From NCBI GenBank assembly GCA_963969495.1, contig OZ018317.1:221084235-221148234 (forward strand): a stretch of 64,000 bases of DNA. Direction: 5' to 3'. The translations under genes and the position numbers were made by a program. Source of the DNA: Ceratothoa steindachneri (taxonomy: Eukaryota > Arthropoda > Malacostraca > Isopoda > Cymothoidae). Below, piece by piece: positions 1 through 12,720 of the stretch. Every line of letters begins with the position of its first letter. Positions within the stretch are counted from its first letter, which is position 1. Under the pieces are notes generated by a model that made no database searches, was not told where the DNA came from, and worked only from the letters and a program-made list of their open reading frames with translations.

Positions 1-3000
1 TATACATATGTATGTGAACGCGCACATGAATGGCCGCTATTAAGTACACATTCATTTCCCAGTCATGATGTACCCATTTTGCCCAATCTCTCAGTATGGC
101 TTACTTTATGATAATATATAATTTACAGGTCATGGCTATCTTACAGCATTTAAATAATTCTAGCAGCATTTTATCGTAAGGCTTTCAAGAAAACCTCGTA
201 ACAATATCCCTCTATTTTCGAAATATCTTCTATTTTACGAAAATGTCGGTAAATTGTTAAATAAAATATCGAAAGAAAATTTTCCATCTCTGTTTTGGTG
301 CGTTATGGACTGTACCACTTGTAATATCTCTCTCGTTTATTTATTAGGCACGACCAACGCAAATTTACCTGTTAGAAGAATAGGAGAGGTTTATGTATGG
401 CTGGAATAATGGGTTATACGTAACGATCACATAAGAGTCATTATCCCTTGGCTTTCCAAGGGAGTTTTTAGTTCAACTTGCCAATGAGTCGGGTGTGGCA
501 ATTACATTAAATGTTGCCATATATGAGGTTGCAAGTTTTCGAATTATCCGGAAGTTGAATAGAGAAAAGAATTGGCTAAGTTTCTAGGATTCATCATACG
601 TTTAAGATATATTTTCATGTTCTCTATGCATATTTCAATGGAAAACTATCTACGGTTATTTATAACTGAAGATTAATATCCTAATAATTAACTTTTCTGA
701 TTAGTTTTGGTAATTACAAGTCTTGGGAACTAGTCACGACAAGCCCTAGGATACAGCGGCTCGCCAAAACGTACGGTTGCATTCAAATTATTTTCACATT
801 TTATCAAAACAATCTGAAAAAGAGGCGATATTACGCAAATTCTGCACGAAAACCTGAAAGGAAGAAATAAGAACATCGCTAAAATCCTTTGTTAATCAAT
901 AATTCAGGGTTGGGAGTTGGTTTTACCTTTAAATTCATATAAAATTAATGGAAATTAGTATTTTCCTCGAGACGCGATTGAGCGAAGGTTAAGAAAAGTT
1001 TCGTTCAGTAGATTCACCAGCCACTGCAAAGAGAATTGTGAACTATGGTTTGTGCACAATAATAGCTGTGGTCGAATCTCTCGGATACGTCGATGGGTGG
1101 CGATTAGTGTATCAAACGCGAGTGGGCGTTGCGATGCCTGACTTCGTGATGTTCTTAAATTATTTCATTTTTAGGGTAAATTCATGCATGCGATGGTAGA
1201 CGCGTGCGATTTTTTCATTTTCTCTATTCACTGTAAACGGGAGATGGTAAATAGGGAGAGAGAAACTCACGACATCGAGGAGATAAAAAAAAAAATCGTA
1301 AAATTATGATGATAAGTTTAATGCAATCATTCACGCACAAAGCCATAATTAATCATCATCAGAATTTATTGTGGAGATTTATCATCGTTTGCCTTCAAAT
1401 AAGGAAAACGTAAATTCGTAATATTCCCCGATACACCCATTCAAAATTGTTTTGTTCAGTTGAGCATCTTTAAAAAGGTCTCATAGAAATCAACGAAGTA
1501 AAGATAAATAGAAGAAAAGGCGAGTTTTAAATCAAATTGGTATACAAAAACTAAGTCATAAGGGTCAAAAAAAGCTTAGATTCGTGTTAGAATGTTGTAA
1601 ACATTATTCAAAAATGCATTTCCTCCGTTTCAGAAGGAGGGGGTATTAGGAGGAAGGGGAGCTGTCTTCTACTGTAGTAAGGCGGGAATGAGGCAGGAAG
1701 GGTATTCTGTACCGGAGTAAAGCACAACCAACTGCGCTCCGATGTAATTATTGTACAGAATTCTGCCACGCTTAATGAAACGAAAAAAAAAACCTTCAAT
1801 CGCGGGACCCAGTCTTGCCAAGCGGGAAAATGCCGCTTCTCCTTGTGCACCTATGACGTCACAGTCCAGTCACGACTTGCCTGCGAGGCTCCTCATTAGC
1901 CCCGCCCATTTTTGCGCATAGCCTAGCCAGAGAAGTGCCTTATGGCCATAAGCAAGCGTGTTTCTTTACATATATTTCCTTTTTTAATAGAACTTTTCTT
2001 TCTTCTCTCTTTTGGACGTTGAAAGCGGACTTCGGTCGTGGGCTTTTTAATGGTTTAGAGATGAGGGAGCAGATAAAAAAAAGATAAATGAATCTCATTT
2101 ATTGAAAAATAAATTCACATTCTAATTAAGAGAAGGCTTAAAAACCGAGTGATAAGTTATACAATGAAAAAGAAACTTACTGACAAGATCTTCCCCTATG
2201 AGATTTTTTATTGAATACCGTAACAATTTACCTTAATAAACTAAGACAATGAAAAGAGTTTGGAGCAAAAGAACAACTGGCCCATTGTATATCACGTAAT
2301 TTCGCAAAAATCTTATCATCTCTTTTGTAAAATATCCGATGAGTGTTATTTATTCATCGGAGAATTTTCCATTAATTATAATTACATGGCATAAGAAAAT
2401 CACTAAATTCCCCGTAATTTATGAAATAGTAGCATAGGTACCCGGCCTTGTCCAGGATAAAAGTCCTGTCGATAATAAATACAGATGTATATCGTTTAAA
2501 ATTCTTATATTGTGGCATAAAATATCTTTACTTGATGATTATTATTATCTCTGGCGTGAAAGCAGATTCAGGAGAGGTGCACACCCTTCCAATCATATAA
2601 TAATATATAATATACATACTTATAATGAATAAAGGTTTCACCGCGCGCGCCCCTCAGTTTACGCACACGCGTGAATATTGCTATATTGAGTTAATTTAAC
2701 CAATTCATTAAATAGGATCAGTTGATTTTTATGGGTCTCCTCGCCTAATGAGTTTGGAGGGGAAGGGGGAGGGTATTTGCGCGTTATTTAATTTAGGCTT
2801 GATTTGGTTTTGCGTTGAACTACAATGGCCGAGTTTAACTCTGCCTAAACTAATTAAGATGTTAAATAAGAACATCTGAAAATCAGAATTGGCGACCAGG
2901 ACCATAAAAGTTAAATGACGTAAATAAATATTATTTCAATTGTCCACGAATGAATCTAATCAGTTCTATTTTGTACTCTATCCAACCAAGTACTCTTCGT

Positions 3001-3450
3001 ACAAACTTGTCCTTGGTCTCTAACGTCCCCTTCCTTTACCAGCAACGTTGGTACTTGCAATAACAGTCCTCAGTCATTCTTTGATACCTTTATTTTCTAA
3101 GCTCTTTTACTTCTTCATCATCTGATACTCATCTCTCTTACAACTACTGGATAAACCCAATTAGCTATTCAAAGAATAGGAGGCCCAGTTTTGCCGATAT
3201 GTAAAATAGGGCGTCCTAATTTGTGTGCATGAAAAGAATAGGGATCCCAAAACAAAAACTATGAACGCAAAAGTTGAAGAAGTAAATTAGTTCACTTATC
3301 AATGAGAAAAAGTAAGACCTTAAAATAAAAGTAGCTAAAACATTGTTCTGCAATTGCATGAAACAATGGATGGAATAAATGTATGTCGTGTTTTTCAACG
3401 AAACATAAATTCCTGTAAATAGGAGTGCAAGAAGAGTTCTGCATCCATTC
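1..3450. other. AT-rich stretch, no gene recognised
   Basis: I see no supported coding sequence, RNA gene or mobile-element protein here. Open frames are short (80 codons or fewer) and have no recognisable motifs. The sequence is AT-rich with scattered homopolymer runs, such as a poly-A near 1287. It ends where degenerate copies of the 27-bp minisatellite begin. Confidence 0.5.
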
Positions 3451-5285
3451 CCTAGCTACTAGGTATGGACACCTGATTCTATGTGCTGTGTAAGGATGCC
3501 TGATTCTAGCTGCTGGTTCTAGAGGCCTGAGTCTAGCTAATGGATTTGGGCGCCTGATTCTAGCTTCTGGTTCTAGAGACCTGAGTCTAGCTAATGGATT
3601 TGGGCGCCTGATTCTATCTACTAGATCCTGATGCCTGATCTATCTGCTGGGCATGGATGCCTGATTCTAGCTGCTGGGTATGAATACCTGATTCTAGCTG
3701 CTGGGTATCTAGGCCTTATTCTAGCTACTAGATATGGACGCCCGATACTAGCTGATTCTTCCTGCTGCTTATGGAGGCCTGATTCTAGCTCATGGGTCTG
3801 GACGCCTGATTCTAGCTACTAGGTATTGATGCCTGATATAGCTGCTGGGTCTGGACTCCTGATTCTAGCTGCTGGGTTTCTCACGCCTGCTTTTTCATAA
3901 GTGTGTCTGGACGTCGGATTCTTGTAGCTGCGTCTGGACGCCTGATTCTAAATAGCTCCTGGGTCTCGAGGCCTGTTTATAGCTGATGTTTATGGACGCT
4001 TAATTCTAGATAGATGCTTGGTCTAGACGCCTGATTCTGGCTGGTAGTTCTGGACGCCTTATTCCAACTAATGTAAATGAACATCTGATTCTAGCTGCTA
4101 AGTTTTGGTTTCTGAGTTAGATGCTGGGTAGTGAAGCCTTATTCTATATTGATACTGGGTCTGGACACCTTATTCTTGTTAATGGGCATGGACGCGTAGA
4201 TCTAGCTGCCGATTGTGTACCCCTAATTTTACCTGCTGGGCCTTGCCACCTTATTCTAGTTCGCTGGTGAGTCTGGACGCGAAAATCTAACAGCTAGATC
4301 TGGACGTCTGGTTGTATGTAGCTGATGGGTATAGACGTTTGATTTTAGCTGCTAGGTCTGGACGCGTTTCTAGCAGATGGCTAGGGCTGCCTTATTTTAT
4401 CTTGCTGCTGGGTCTGCATGCCTGATTCTAGCTGTTTGGTCTTGATGCCTGAAACTATCATATGGTTATGGATGCCTGAGTCTAGCTTCTGAGTCTGGAC
4501 ACATTATTTTACGGAGCCAGTGGTTGTGGAAGCTAGATTATAGCTGCAGTGCTAGACGACTGATTCTAGCTGCTGGGTCTGGACGCCAGATTCTACGTAT
4601 CTGATGGGTCTGAACACCTGAGTTAACAAAGCCGGTGGGTATCGACGCCTTGATTCTTACTGTTGGTTATCTAGGCCTGGTTCTAGCTGCTGGATTTGTA
4701 CGCCTCATTCTATTTAGCTTATGGTCTAGCCGTCTGATTATAACTGATAACTCTGGATGCCTTATTTCAGCTGAAGGAAGTGGACGCTTGATTATCGCTA
4801 CTGGGTCCAGACACATGATTCTAGCTGAGTGGTATGTATATCTGATTCTAGCTGCCTATTCTCTGCGCCTGATCTTATCTTTTGTGTCTGTAAGGTCTGG
4901 ACGCCTGATTCTAGCTGCTACGTTTGTAGGCAAAATCCTTGTTAGATTACTGGTCTGCACGCATAATACTAACTGTAGGTTTAACGCCTCACGGTAGCTG
5001 ATGGGTATGGTCGCCTGAGTCTCGTTGCTGGGTCTCGATGGCTCATTTTAGCTGCTATGCTAAGTTTGGACGCCTGATTGTAGCTGATGATTTCGGATGC
5101 TTAAATCTAGCTACTGATTCTGTACCTCTCAATCTAGCTGTTAGATCTGGAGCCCTGGTTCTAGCTGCTGTATCTGGAAGCCTAAATATAGCAGCTGGCT
5201 CTAAACGTCTGTTTCTGCCTGATGGATATGGACGCTTTGTTCTTACTGCTCGCTCTGGGCGCCTAATTCTAGCAGAGGGGTCTGG
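3450..5285. repeat. 27-bp minisatellite, left block
   Basis: Degenerate tandem copies of a 27-bp unit with the core GGACGCCTGATTCTAGC followed by a TGCTGGG-like segment. The best copies, around 4551-4600 and in the middle block near 6421, space at exactly 27 bp; many others carry small indels. Because 27 is nine codons, long stretches stay open and read as a nine-residue periodic peptide of the GRLILAAGS type on the plus strand. That openness follows from the repeat arithmetic and is not evidence of a gene. The same repeat resumes at 6287 and at 10650, so the three blocks are one array broken by insertions. Confidence 0.9.
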
Positions 5286-6286
5286 ACGTCTGTGTGGAAG
5301 AATAAGGAAAGAAAGAAGGAATCCCCCATCCCCTGCCTTCCCAAGTTGGACGTTGAACGTTCTTAATTCCTTTGCCCTATATACTGCGAAAATTAGAACA
5401 ATGGAAAGACCATTAAAGGGGCACCGCGACTTCTTGCTATGGGCCCTTATCGTGACCCAAGGCAAATACAGAAGTCTGTTGGCGATGAATCTCTCTCCCC
5501 GTCTAGATAATTTCGGAGTATATATTCGACACCTCGGAGTTCACATGCAGATTGTGTCTGAAGCCGGCGTCCAGTACATTAGCCGTATCTTCTTCGTAGG
5601 TCGGGAAGTAATCGACTACGTTCTCGTCCAGAGAAGAATTGAGTGATTGTCGGAGAGACGAGGGATAGCTAGTCTTCACTCAGTGTTATTCGTGGAGATA
5701 GTTAGGCACGCTTCAACCCTTCTCGCCACATCTTCAGATTTTAGGAGTCGGAAAAAGATATCCCAAAAGCACCCTCCATTTGCCTCTTAAAGATAAGAGG
5801 CCCCCAACTTCAGTTTCCCAAAGTTGGATTAAGCGTCCCGTGAGACGCCCACAAGTTCAAGGTTGAACTTACCTACCTGGTCCTACTCGCCGCACATCAA
5901 TGTACAAGGGATTTAACCCCACTTCGTCACGCTCCTCCCACCTTTACCGCGTCGAACCTCAAGGATCCCCTTTGCTCTAGAACTTGCATAATTGTAAAAT
6001 CATTACTTAATTAATTATCTCTCGGTTCAAACTTAATTGATAGTGTTAATCATCTTAGCCTTGAACCGTCAATATTTAATTACATTGACATTTAACTTGC
6101 CCTATATGTATATATAAACTTTAGTCCTATTAAAGTATATTTTTGTAGCCGTGTTTGAATATTTCTTGGCCTAGCAACAATGTATTTAAAGCACTCTTAG
6201 AACCATCCCCAGGTGGAGCCTTGATTTCGGTCGGCCAGTGTGCGTATAACCGCATACACCTGGTCATACCACGACAGGCGGATTCT
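5286..6286. other. Unidentified 1-kb segment inside the minisatellite
   Basis: A block of about 1 kb with no 27-bp repeats interrupts the array. It starts near a TGTGGAAG and approaches its end with CCACGACA, which would suit a solo LTR with TG...CA ends, and it holds a TATATAAA-like stretch near 6110-6120. I could not find a clean 4-6 bp target duplication, and no transposase or reverse-transcriptase motif is present. An open frame runs from the minisatellite into this block up to 5646 with no recognisable domain. A solo LTR is possible; a non-autonomous DNA element or foreign filler is also possible. Confidence 0.4.
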
Positions 6287-7667
6287 GTCTAACTGCCTGG
6301 TCTTGAAGCCTGATTCTAGATGCTGAGTCTGGACGCTTGTTTCTAACTTTCAAAGTTTGGATGCCTTGGAGCCTGAAGCTAGTGGCTGGTTATGAATGGC
6401 TGATTCTGGTAGCTGGCTCTGGACATCTGATTCTAGCTGCTGGGTCTGGACGCATAATTCCTCATATCGGATATGTTTGGACGCCTGATTTTCGCTCTTG
6501 GGTCTTGTGGCTCAGGAGGTCGTATTCTAGCTGCTCAGTCTAGACGCCTGATTCTACGTTTTGGAGTTTAGATGCATGATTATAGTTGCTGGGTGAAAAC
6601 GCCTAATTATACAGGGCTGTTGGCTCTAGAGGCCTGAATTTAACGGTTGGGTATTGATGCGGGATTCTATTTACTAAGTTTGGTTGAATGATTTTCGCTG
6701 ATGGGTATGTATGCGTGATTCTAGCTTCAATATCTGGATGCATGATTCTAGCTGCTGGGTCAGGAAAGCCTGATTCTAGCTACTGATATTGATACCTGTT
6801 TCCAGCTGATATCTATGGACGACTGATTCTAGCTGCTGCCTATGGATCTCTGATTCTACCTGCTTGTTATGGACGACTAATTCTAGCTGCACTGTATGGA
6901 CGCCTAATTCTAGCTGATGGGTTTGGACGCCTGAGTATTGCTGCTGGGAATGGACACCCGATTCAGACTGGTGGGAATGATGCCTGACTGAGGCCGCTGG
7001 GCCTGGCTGCGTTATTCTAGCTGCCTCTATGAACGCCTGATTGTAACTGCTGGGCGATAAGCATAAATCTAGCTGCTGCGTCCGCTCTCCTGAAGCTACA
7101 TAGCTGGTGGGTGTCGACGCCTGATTCTGAGTATGGATACCTGATTCTACATAGATGCTAGGTGTAGACGTCTGACTAGATGTGATGTGTAGGAATGCCT
7201 CTTACTAACTGTTGATTCTTAACGCCTGATTCTACATAGTTGTTTGGTATTGACGCCCTATTCTAGCTGCTGGGAGTGGATGTTTTAATCTAGTTGCTGG
7301 GCATGCACGTAGGATTCTAGATAATGGCAATTGGGGGCTGATACTAACTAATTCTTGCTTCTAGTTCTGGATAGCTTAATCTACATAGCTACTGGATATG
7401 GATCAGTGATTCTACCTTCTATATCTAAACTACACATTCTAGCTACTGGTTCTGAACGTTTGATTCTACCTGCAAGGACTTGGAGCCATATTCTAGTGGC
7501 CTGGTATGGAGGACTGATTTTAGCAGCTGGCTCTGATTGTCTGATTCTAGCAGCTAGATTATTGCTGTGGGCCTGGACACCTGGGTCGACGCCTGTTTCT
7601 GATTGATTGGTCCTTACTCCTGATTCTATATTGAGAGTCTGTATGCCTGATTCTACATAGCTGCTTG
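6287..7667. repeat. 27-bp minisatellite, middle block
   Basis: This continues the 27-bp array of the left block with the same core and similar divergence. Some units carry an inserted TACATAG-type segment (for example 7233-7240 and 7653-7660). The block stops exactly at the left terminal repeat of hAT-1. The last bases before the element, GCTGCTTG (7660-7667), are the left copy of its target duplication. Confidence 0.9.
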
Positions 7668-7682
7668 CAGCGGCGGATTCAG
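7668..7682 (+). repeat. hAT-1 left terminal inverted repeat
   Basis: The sequence starts CAGCGGCGGATTCAG, a hAT-like terminus. It pairs with the inverted copy at 10634-10649 and abuts the octamer GCTGCTTG. Confidence 0.85.
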
Positions 7683-7777
7683 AAAAAGCGAGTGGAGGGG
7701 GGGGGGGGCGATGCCAGGATTTTTATGAGTGGAAATTTGTAAAAGCTGCTTATTATGGTACATATTTTTACGTGTAA

Positions 7778-7826
7778 TACATAGTTGTTTGGTATTGACG
7801 CCCTATTCTAGCTGCTGGGAGTGGAT
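7778..7826 (+). repeat. Minisatellite filler inside hAT-1
   Basis: These 49 bp are identical to 7233-7281 in the flanking minisatellite, about 545 bp away and outside the element. In the minus-strand reading the fragment begins just after the RLNG of the transposase dimerisation region and replaces the expected end of the protein. It looks like repair filler copied from the neighbouring array. Confidence 0.85.
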
Positions 7827-10200
7827 CGCCGTTGAGGCGATCCTGGCCAATGGTGCTCCTCATGTACGACTTTTCCGTTTCAAGGCTGAGAATGAGCGTT
7901 CGGCCTCTATATTTGAGACAGGTAGAGTCATTAAGATGGTCAGGAGCTTCGCAATGATCGGGAACATACGGGTCTCTGTGTACTCCTTTGCATTCTTGAC
8001 AGTCCCGAAGACCGGAGCAGAATTTGTCCACCGTTGTGCCTCTGCTTGCACGAACACAGGTGACTTAAGATCTCTCTCGTAGAGCTTAGCGACATTAAGG
8101 AAGGCATCCACGTCTGTTTTTGAGCCCTTGAAAAACTCCTTCAACCGGAAAGCAACTGGCACGGTATCGTTCTCAAATCTTCTCTTCAGCTCGGCGATCA
8201 CTTGGTCAACGAAAGGAATATAGACAGAGCGTCGATAGTACTTCTCAGCACTCCTCACCGGGATATTCGCGCGCTGTGTGGGTCGTGCACAGACTCGGGA
8301 AACAGGGACGTCATCGTGAGCTGAGTCTACTTCAATCAGGAGATCCTTGGCTTTCGCAAATACAGTGTGGAAGTGCTCCTCGGCATTTTTTCTTAACTTG
8401 GCGAAAACAGTCTCGATCTCACGAATAAGTGTACGCAGATGCCAAGTCACCGTCCTTCTTCTGCAGGATCCTGCTCCGCTCGAGTGGGGGCCAAAACTGA
8501 CTCCGATACAACCAACCCAATGAGAAATCGAGGGTCTCTAATCGCGGCGAGTAGGATGCCAGCATTGGCATCCAGCTTCATTTCCTCTTCCATGAAGACC
8601 ACGATGTGAGGCAGAAATTCGATGGACACGAGGACTGCATCATGCTACTCAACCCATCTTGTGGGACACAAGGGCACCAACTTTTCCCGCTTAGCTGAAG
8701 AAAGCTTCAAGATTTGGGAGAACTGGAGTGTCAGCATGTTCCTGGAGTAAATGAAGTTATAGACTTCGTTGAGCGTCTGAAGGGCGAGTTTCACTTCTTT
8801 TACATCGTAGGCTTTGGTCAGCACCAGGTTCAGTCGGTGATTAAAGCAGTGGATCGGTTTGGCTCCATAATGATGTCAGCACAACCTCTGGACTTCCACC
8901 ATCATGACACTCGCTCCGTCGAAGCCGAGACCCCGGCAGTTTGACATGTCCAAACCAAGGCCATGTCCGGTGCGAATGAGCAGTTGTATCAGGTCTTTGC
9001 CAGTGAGGTTTTTAGCATGGACGAAAGTGAGAAAGTCCTCCTTGATGTCCTCTTCAACGTGTCGAAGGATAATGGTGGCTTACTCCTTCCCTGAGACGTC
9101 TGTGCTCTCGTCCATGAGCACTGCGAATACCCCTGACACTCCAGCTAAGACCTCTTCCAGCACCAATCGACCTGTAAAAAGAAATATGATATAGTGACAC
9201 CTGCTCATAATGTCAAAATAGCAGGAATTCTACTTTTGGAATAAGAGACCTATTTTTTAGACATAAATTGCAGTCCCACCCACCTGTGGTATCGATCAGC
9301 TTGTCCTGAATGGTTTTGTAAATGAGGGTGGAATTGACTCGGCTGGCCAAGCTGGTGAGGAGGCGGTTGACGTCAGGATTTTCCCCCGGGGCTCAATAAC
9401 GCAGAAGAGCTCTGAAGACTCCTTCTCCCATTTTGCTCGGAATAGAGAGGTCCAATGGACTGTCATCTTGATGCCCACGGAGAGGCAGCATATTGTGTCC
9501 GCAGATGAGGATGCTCTCAATGATCGGAACCAACAGGCGCCGGTTGGTCTCAATTTTCTCCTTCTTCTTCGCCTGTACCATGATGTCTACAGCTATTGTC
9601 GGGTTTCGCAAAGTGTCGACAAACCCCTCTATTTTCGTCATAGCTGTTGCGTGACATCCGTGCTTATTGAGACTGTTGAGCAGTTCGGTAGCTTTCTTGT
9701 ACCTACACATCGGCTTTAACGCCAAGGTGCCCAACCTATGGTCTCCAGCTCCACCTGTATTTCCGCCGAACAGCGCACATGACATGCAGTATCCACCCTA
9801 GTTCAGCAACGAGTACTTCAGCCAGGGGTATGTGATGCACCAGCTGGTTGGAATCGCATCTTATGACTACCTTCTTCAATGAAGGGTAGCGATTCGACAG
9901 ATGGGGCAGTCCGATTGATTAAGGCCACTTTCTCTGAGTCTGTGGCCGCCTTGTTCCCAATGAGGTGGGCAACGCACAGTGGAGCTGCGGGGAGTGTCAG
10001 TGTGCCATGCGAAAAAAAAGAAGTGAGTTCCTTGCCCTCCTGCTCATCATGGCGAGATCGGCTTCGCTGTCAGATCTACAGGCTGTCGATGTCGAAGGCC
10101 TTGGCTGTTGCTCCAGCTCATTGGCACCACGCTCGCAATCAACACTCGGCTTGGCCACTTTGGTCTTGAAGAACGAGATGATCTTCATATCACCGTCTCA
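7827..10200 (-). pseudogene. hAT-1 transposase (ZMYM / P52rIPK-like), broken
   Basis: Read on the minus strand in several frames, this follows the layout of the hAT group that includes ZMYM1- and P52rIPK-like proteins. Near 9500-9780 is an N-terminal part with a TNRRLLVPIIESI-like and LRGHQDD segment, typical of the DUF4371 region. Near 9090-9170 is LMDESTDVSGKE, containing the first catalytic Asp. Near 8870-8930 is NCRGLGFDGASVM, with the second. Near 8640-8660 is LCPTRWVE. At 7860-8300 is RANIPV...YYRRSVYIPF and then LPVSNIEAERSFSALKR, the start of the dimerisation domain. A frameshift after SALKR moves the next part (YMRSTIGQDRLNG) to another frame, and the end is replaced by minisatellite. 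A GT-AG intron is visible at about 9175-9283. Stops and frameshifts make it non-functional. Confidence 0.85.
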
Positions 10201-10633
10201 CTTCATGGTACACGCCCTGTGAATGAGATGGACTAATGCATCAGATGGAAAAGCCCAGCCGCTCACATCACCCCATGTCCGTAAGAATATATAATAAAAA
10301 ATCGCTTACTTTGCACTGCTGTGTTTCAGAGAGAGGATGACGCGGAGATGATGCTGATGTAGTTGCGAGGAGAGAGAGAAGGGAGAGAGAGGATGCTGGA
10401 ATTAGTTCCGAAAGTGAAAGATGCCAGCGAGCACATGCCCATCTCAAGCCAGCTGACAAAGAGGGAAGGGCCAGACATGTGAGTCGGGATGCGTAATCCG
10501 AATAGTCAGCGAGTCAAGTGCACGCGCCGTGTGTCCGCCGTAACTCAAGACAAGAGGTGCCGACTTGAAAAGCGATGCAAACCAGGCACACTGTGGAATT
10601 TTGCTCTGGTCATGGGGGGGTTCCTGGGCCTCC

Positions 10634-10649
10634 CTTGAATCCGCCCCTG
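10634..10649 (-). repeat. hAT-1 right terminal inverted repeat
   Basis: Reading inward on the minus strand, the sequence is CAGGGGCGGATTCAAG. It mirrors the left end and is followed on the plus strand by the octamer GTTGTTTG, then by minisatellite. Confidence 0.85.
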
Positions 10650-11180
10650 GTTGTTTGGTATTGCCTTCTATTCTAGCTGCTGGGCCTGGATGGCTGATTC
10701 TAGCTGCTAGTTCTGGATGCCTGAATTTACATAGCTGCTGGGTCTGGACGAGTGATTCTACTTTCTGCGTCTGAACTCCACATTCGAGCTACTGGTTCTA
10801 GACGCTTGATTTTACCTGCAGGCAAATCGAGACATATTCTAGTGGCTGGCTATGGAGACCTAAGTTTAGCTGATAGCTCTGGATGCCTGATTTGAGCTGC
10901 TGTCTCTGTACGCTTGATTCTTCATAGCGGATGAGTTTGCACGCCTGATTATCCCTTTTGCTGCTTATCGCCTGAATCTAACTGTTGGGTATGGACGTCT
11001 GACTCTAACTTCTGACTATGGATTCCAGATTTTAATTAGATTCTGGGTCTACACACTTGACTCTAGCTGCTGCATATGGTACCATTATTTTAGCTGCTGG
11101 CTCTGCACGCCTTCATCTAGGTGCTGGGTCTGGATTCCTTATTCTAGGTGCTGGCTCTGGACCCCTGATTCTAGCTTTGT
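10650..11180. repeat. 27-bp minisatellite, right block
   Basis: The 27-bp array resumes immediately after hAT-1 with the same core, and fades out near 11177 into unrelated AT-rich sequence. Again the nine-codon period keeps a short frame open (for example 11057-11170). Confidence 0.88.
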
Positions 11181-12720
11181 TATTAAGTAACAAAGCTAAT
11201 AATACATTCCATAAAAATATAAATTGTATGAACAATTTTAAAAATAAGGATTTTAAAGTGGATACTATAGTCTCATACTTTGACAGACCTTCCTAAAGGT
11301 ATCATTTGCAATGCATTACCTTAACCTTAGGAGGAAATCGCGTTACGACCATATTTCTGCTCTTATTTTAATCTCTATAGTTTGGGTATTCACCCCCGTC
11401 TGTTGGTCTACGAATTGAAACGAGTGGGTACCGCGTCGATGTTAAATTCTATGAGACTGATGAATGGTCCTATATGGTTAGGTGCCTAAAATGACCTACC
11501 CTATCGCTAGCTTTGGAATATTGGGGCCAGTTCATATTCTATATCATGCCAAGAATAACGAAACCAGAGGAAAGATGAAAGTTAAACATTTGAAATGTTC
11601 ATTTTTTTTAGGAAATAATAAGTTATTTTAGACGAATCACTTTAACATCCTGTCCCTCTAATGTAGCCAATTCGGTTGCCGACTCTCTTCCATTTTTTTA
11701 CCCTTCAGCACTTGATAATAATAGAGAACACGACGAATTCAGAGCATGGATTGAAGTCTCAATTTGAGTTGGCCTCATAAAAGAAGACCGAGTTTGTTTC
11801 CTGAAAGAAACGATTGCAACCAAAAAGGAAGACCCAGTTTTTGTTCTGAATGAAGGCGGTTGCAAGCGAACAAAATCCATCGTGACGTTTTGTCTATTAG
11901 AACTAGTTTATCTTTTCTTCTTTTTTTCGTAACAGCTAGGTGGGATCTTCCAACAGCATATGGAGAACGAGAGCCCCGAACATGCTGTCACTCACTTTTA
12001 CCATGCCAATCAATTATAGTGAAACCAAAATTACTCATACAAGATTAGATAACGCAGGGGTATTGTGTTCTTTATTCTTTACATGACCTCAATATCCCGT
12101 TGGTAACTACAACAAAGCGTCAGTTGCTTTAATAATACATTTTTACTGAAGCCATTGCAAGCATCATAAAGAATTTTCGCATAATGATGAGATCAAAAGT
12201 ATTCTCTGCTAACTGGAAATTTTAGAAGATTTGGTTAATTCGATATAAATGAAATTCCGTTTAATCCCACCTACCTTCACCTGGTTACGGTACGTTACTC
12301 TAGCCCAAGATCCCTAAGGAAAAGATGCCACTTCAGTTTGAGGAGGCTGAAGTTAACTCCACCCTAAGTAGCTATGGGGTAGAATATCTTTAATTCATTC
12401 TGTTGGTTTTTATCACATCCTTAATAAGAACTCCCTTATGTGATGTATGTGAAATTAGTGATTTGTTCCTAACAAAGTTCGTTAGCTCCGAACATCCTCC
12501 AATTATGGATCGCTCAATCTACGACGACCCTATTAGGCACCCATTCAAGGGTGAAGATCCCATACCCCCTAGAAATTAGATAAGATAAGGGCCCAGCGGA
12601 TATAAAGAATAGTATGCGAAGATATGAAAAGGACTTTTTAAAGCACGACACTTTTCATGCTTTCTGCGCGACATTTGTTGCTCAATATTCAACTAATTTT
12701 ATTTATCTTTAAATACGGGT
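11181..12720. other. Unannotated AT-rich stretch
   Basis: I see no recognisable gene or element protein here. Open frames are 62 codons or shorter and lack motifs. There is no long tandem repeat. Confidence 0.45.

Larger units (their letters stand above)
7668..10649 (-). mobile_element. hAT-1 DNA transposon, defective
   Basis: The element is bounded by CAGCGGCGGATTCAG at 7668-7682 and, at 10634-10649, by the reverse complement of CAGGGGCGGATTCAAG. These match at 13 of the first 14 positions. The flanking octamers are GCTGCTTG (7660-7667) and GTTGTTTG (10650-10657), an 8-bp target duplication with two C-to-T differences, as expected for hAT. It sits in the 27-bp minisatellite, which resumes right after it. 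It encodes a minus-strand hAT transposase with the C-terminal dimerisation region, broken by stops and frameshifts. Its transposase-C-terminal end holds a fragment of the flanking minisatellite. Confidence 0.88.

Noticed and set aside
1608..1850. 80-codon minus-strand frame as a small protein
   Set aside because: No motif, composition bias or context supports it.
1854..1861. TGACGTCA (CRE-like) site as a promoter element, also at 63976-63983
   Set aside because: An isolated 8-mer without a nearby gene; chance occurrence is likely in 64 kb.
5038..5646. 202-codon plus-strand open frame as a gene
   Set aside because: Its first 80 codons are the nine-residue minisatellite peptide and the rest enters the unidentified insertion with no known domain.
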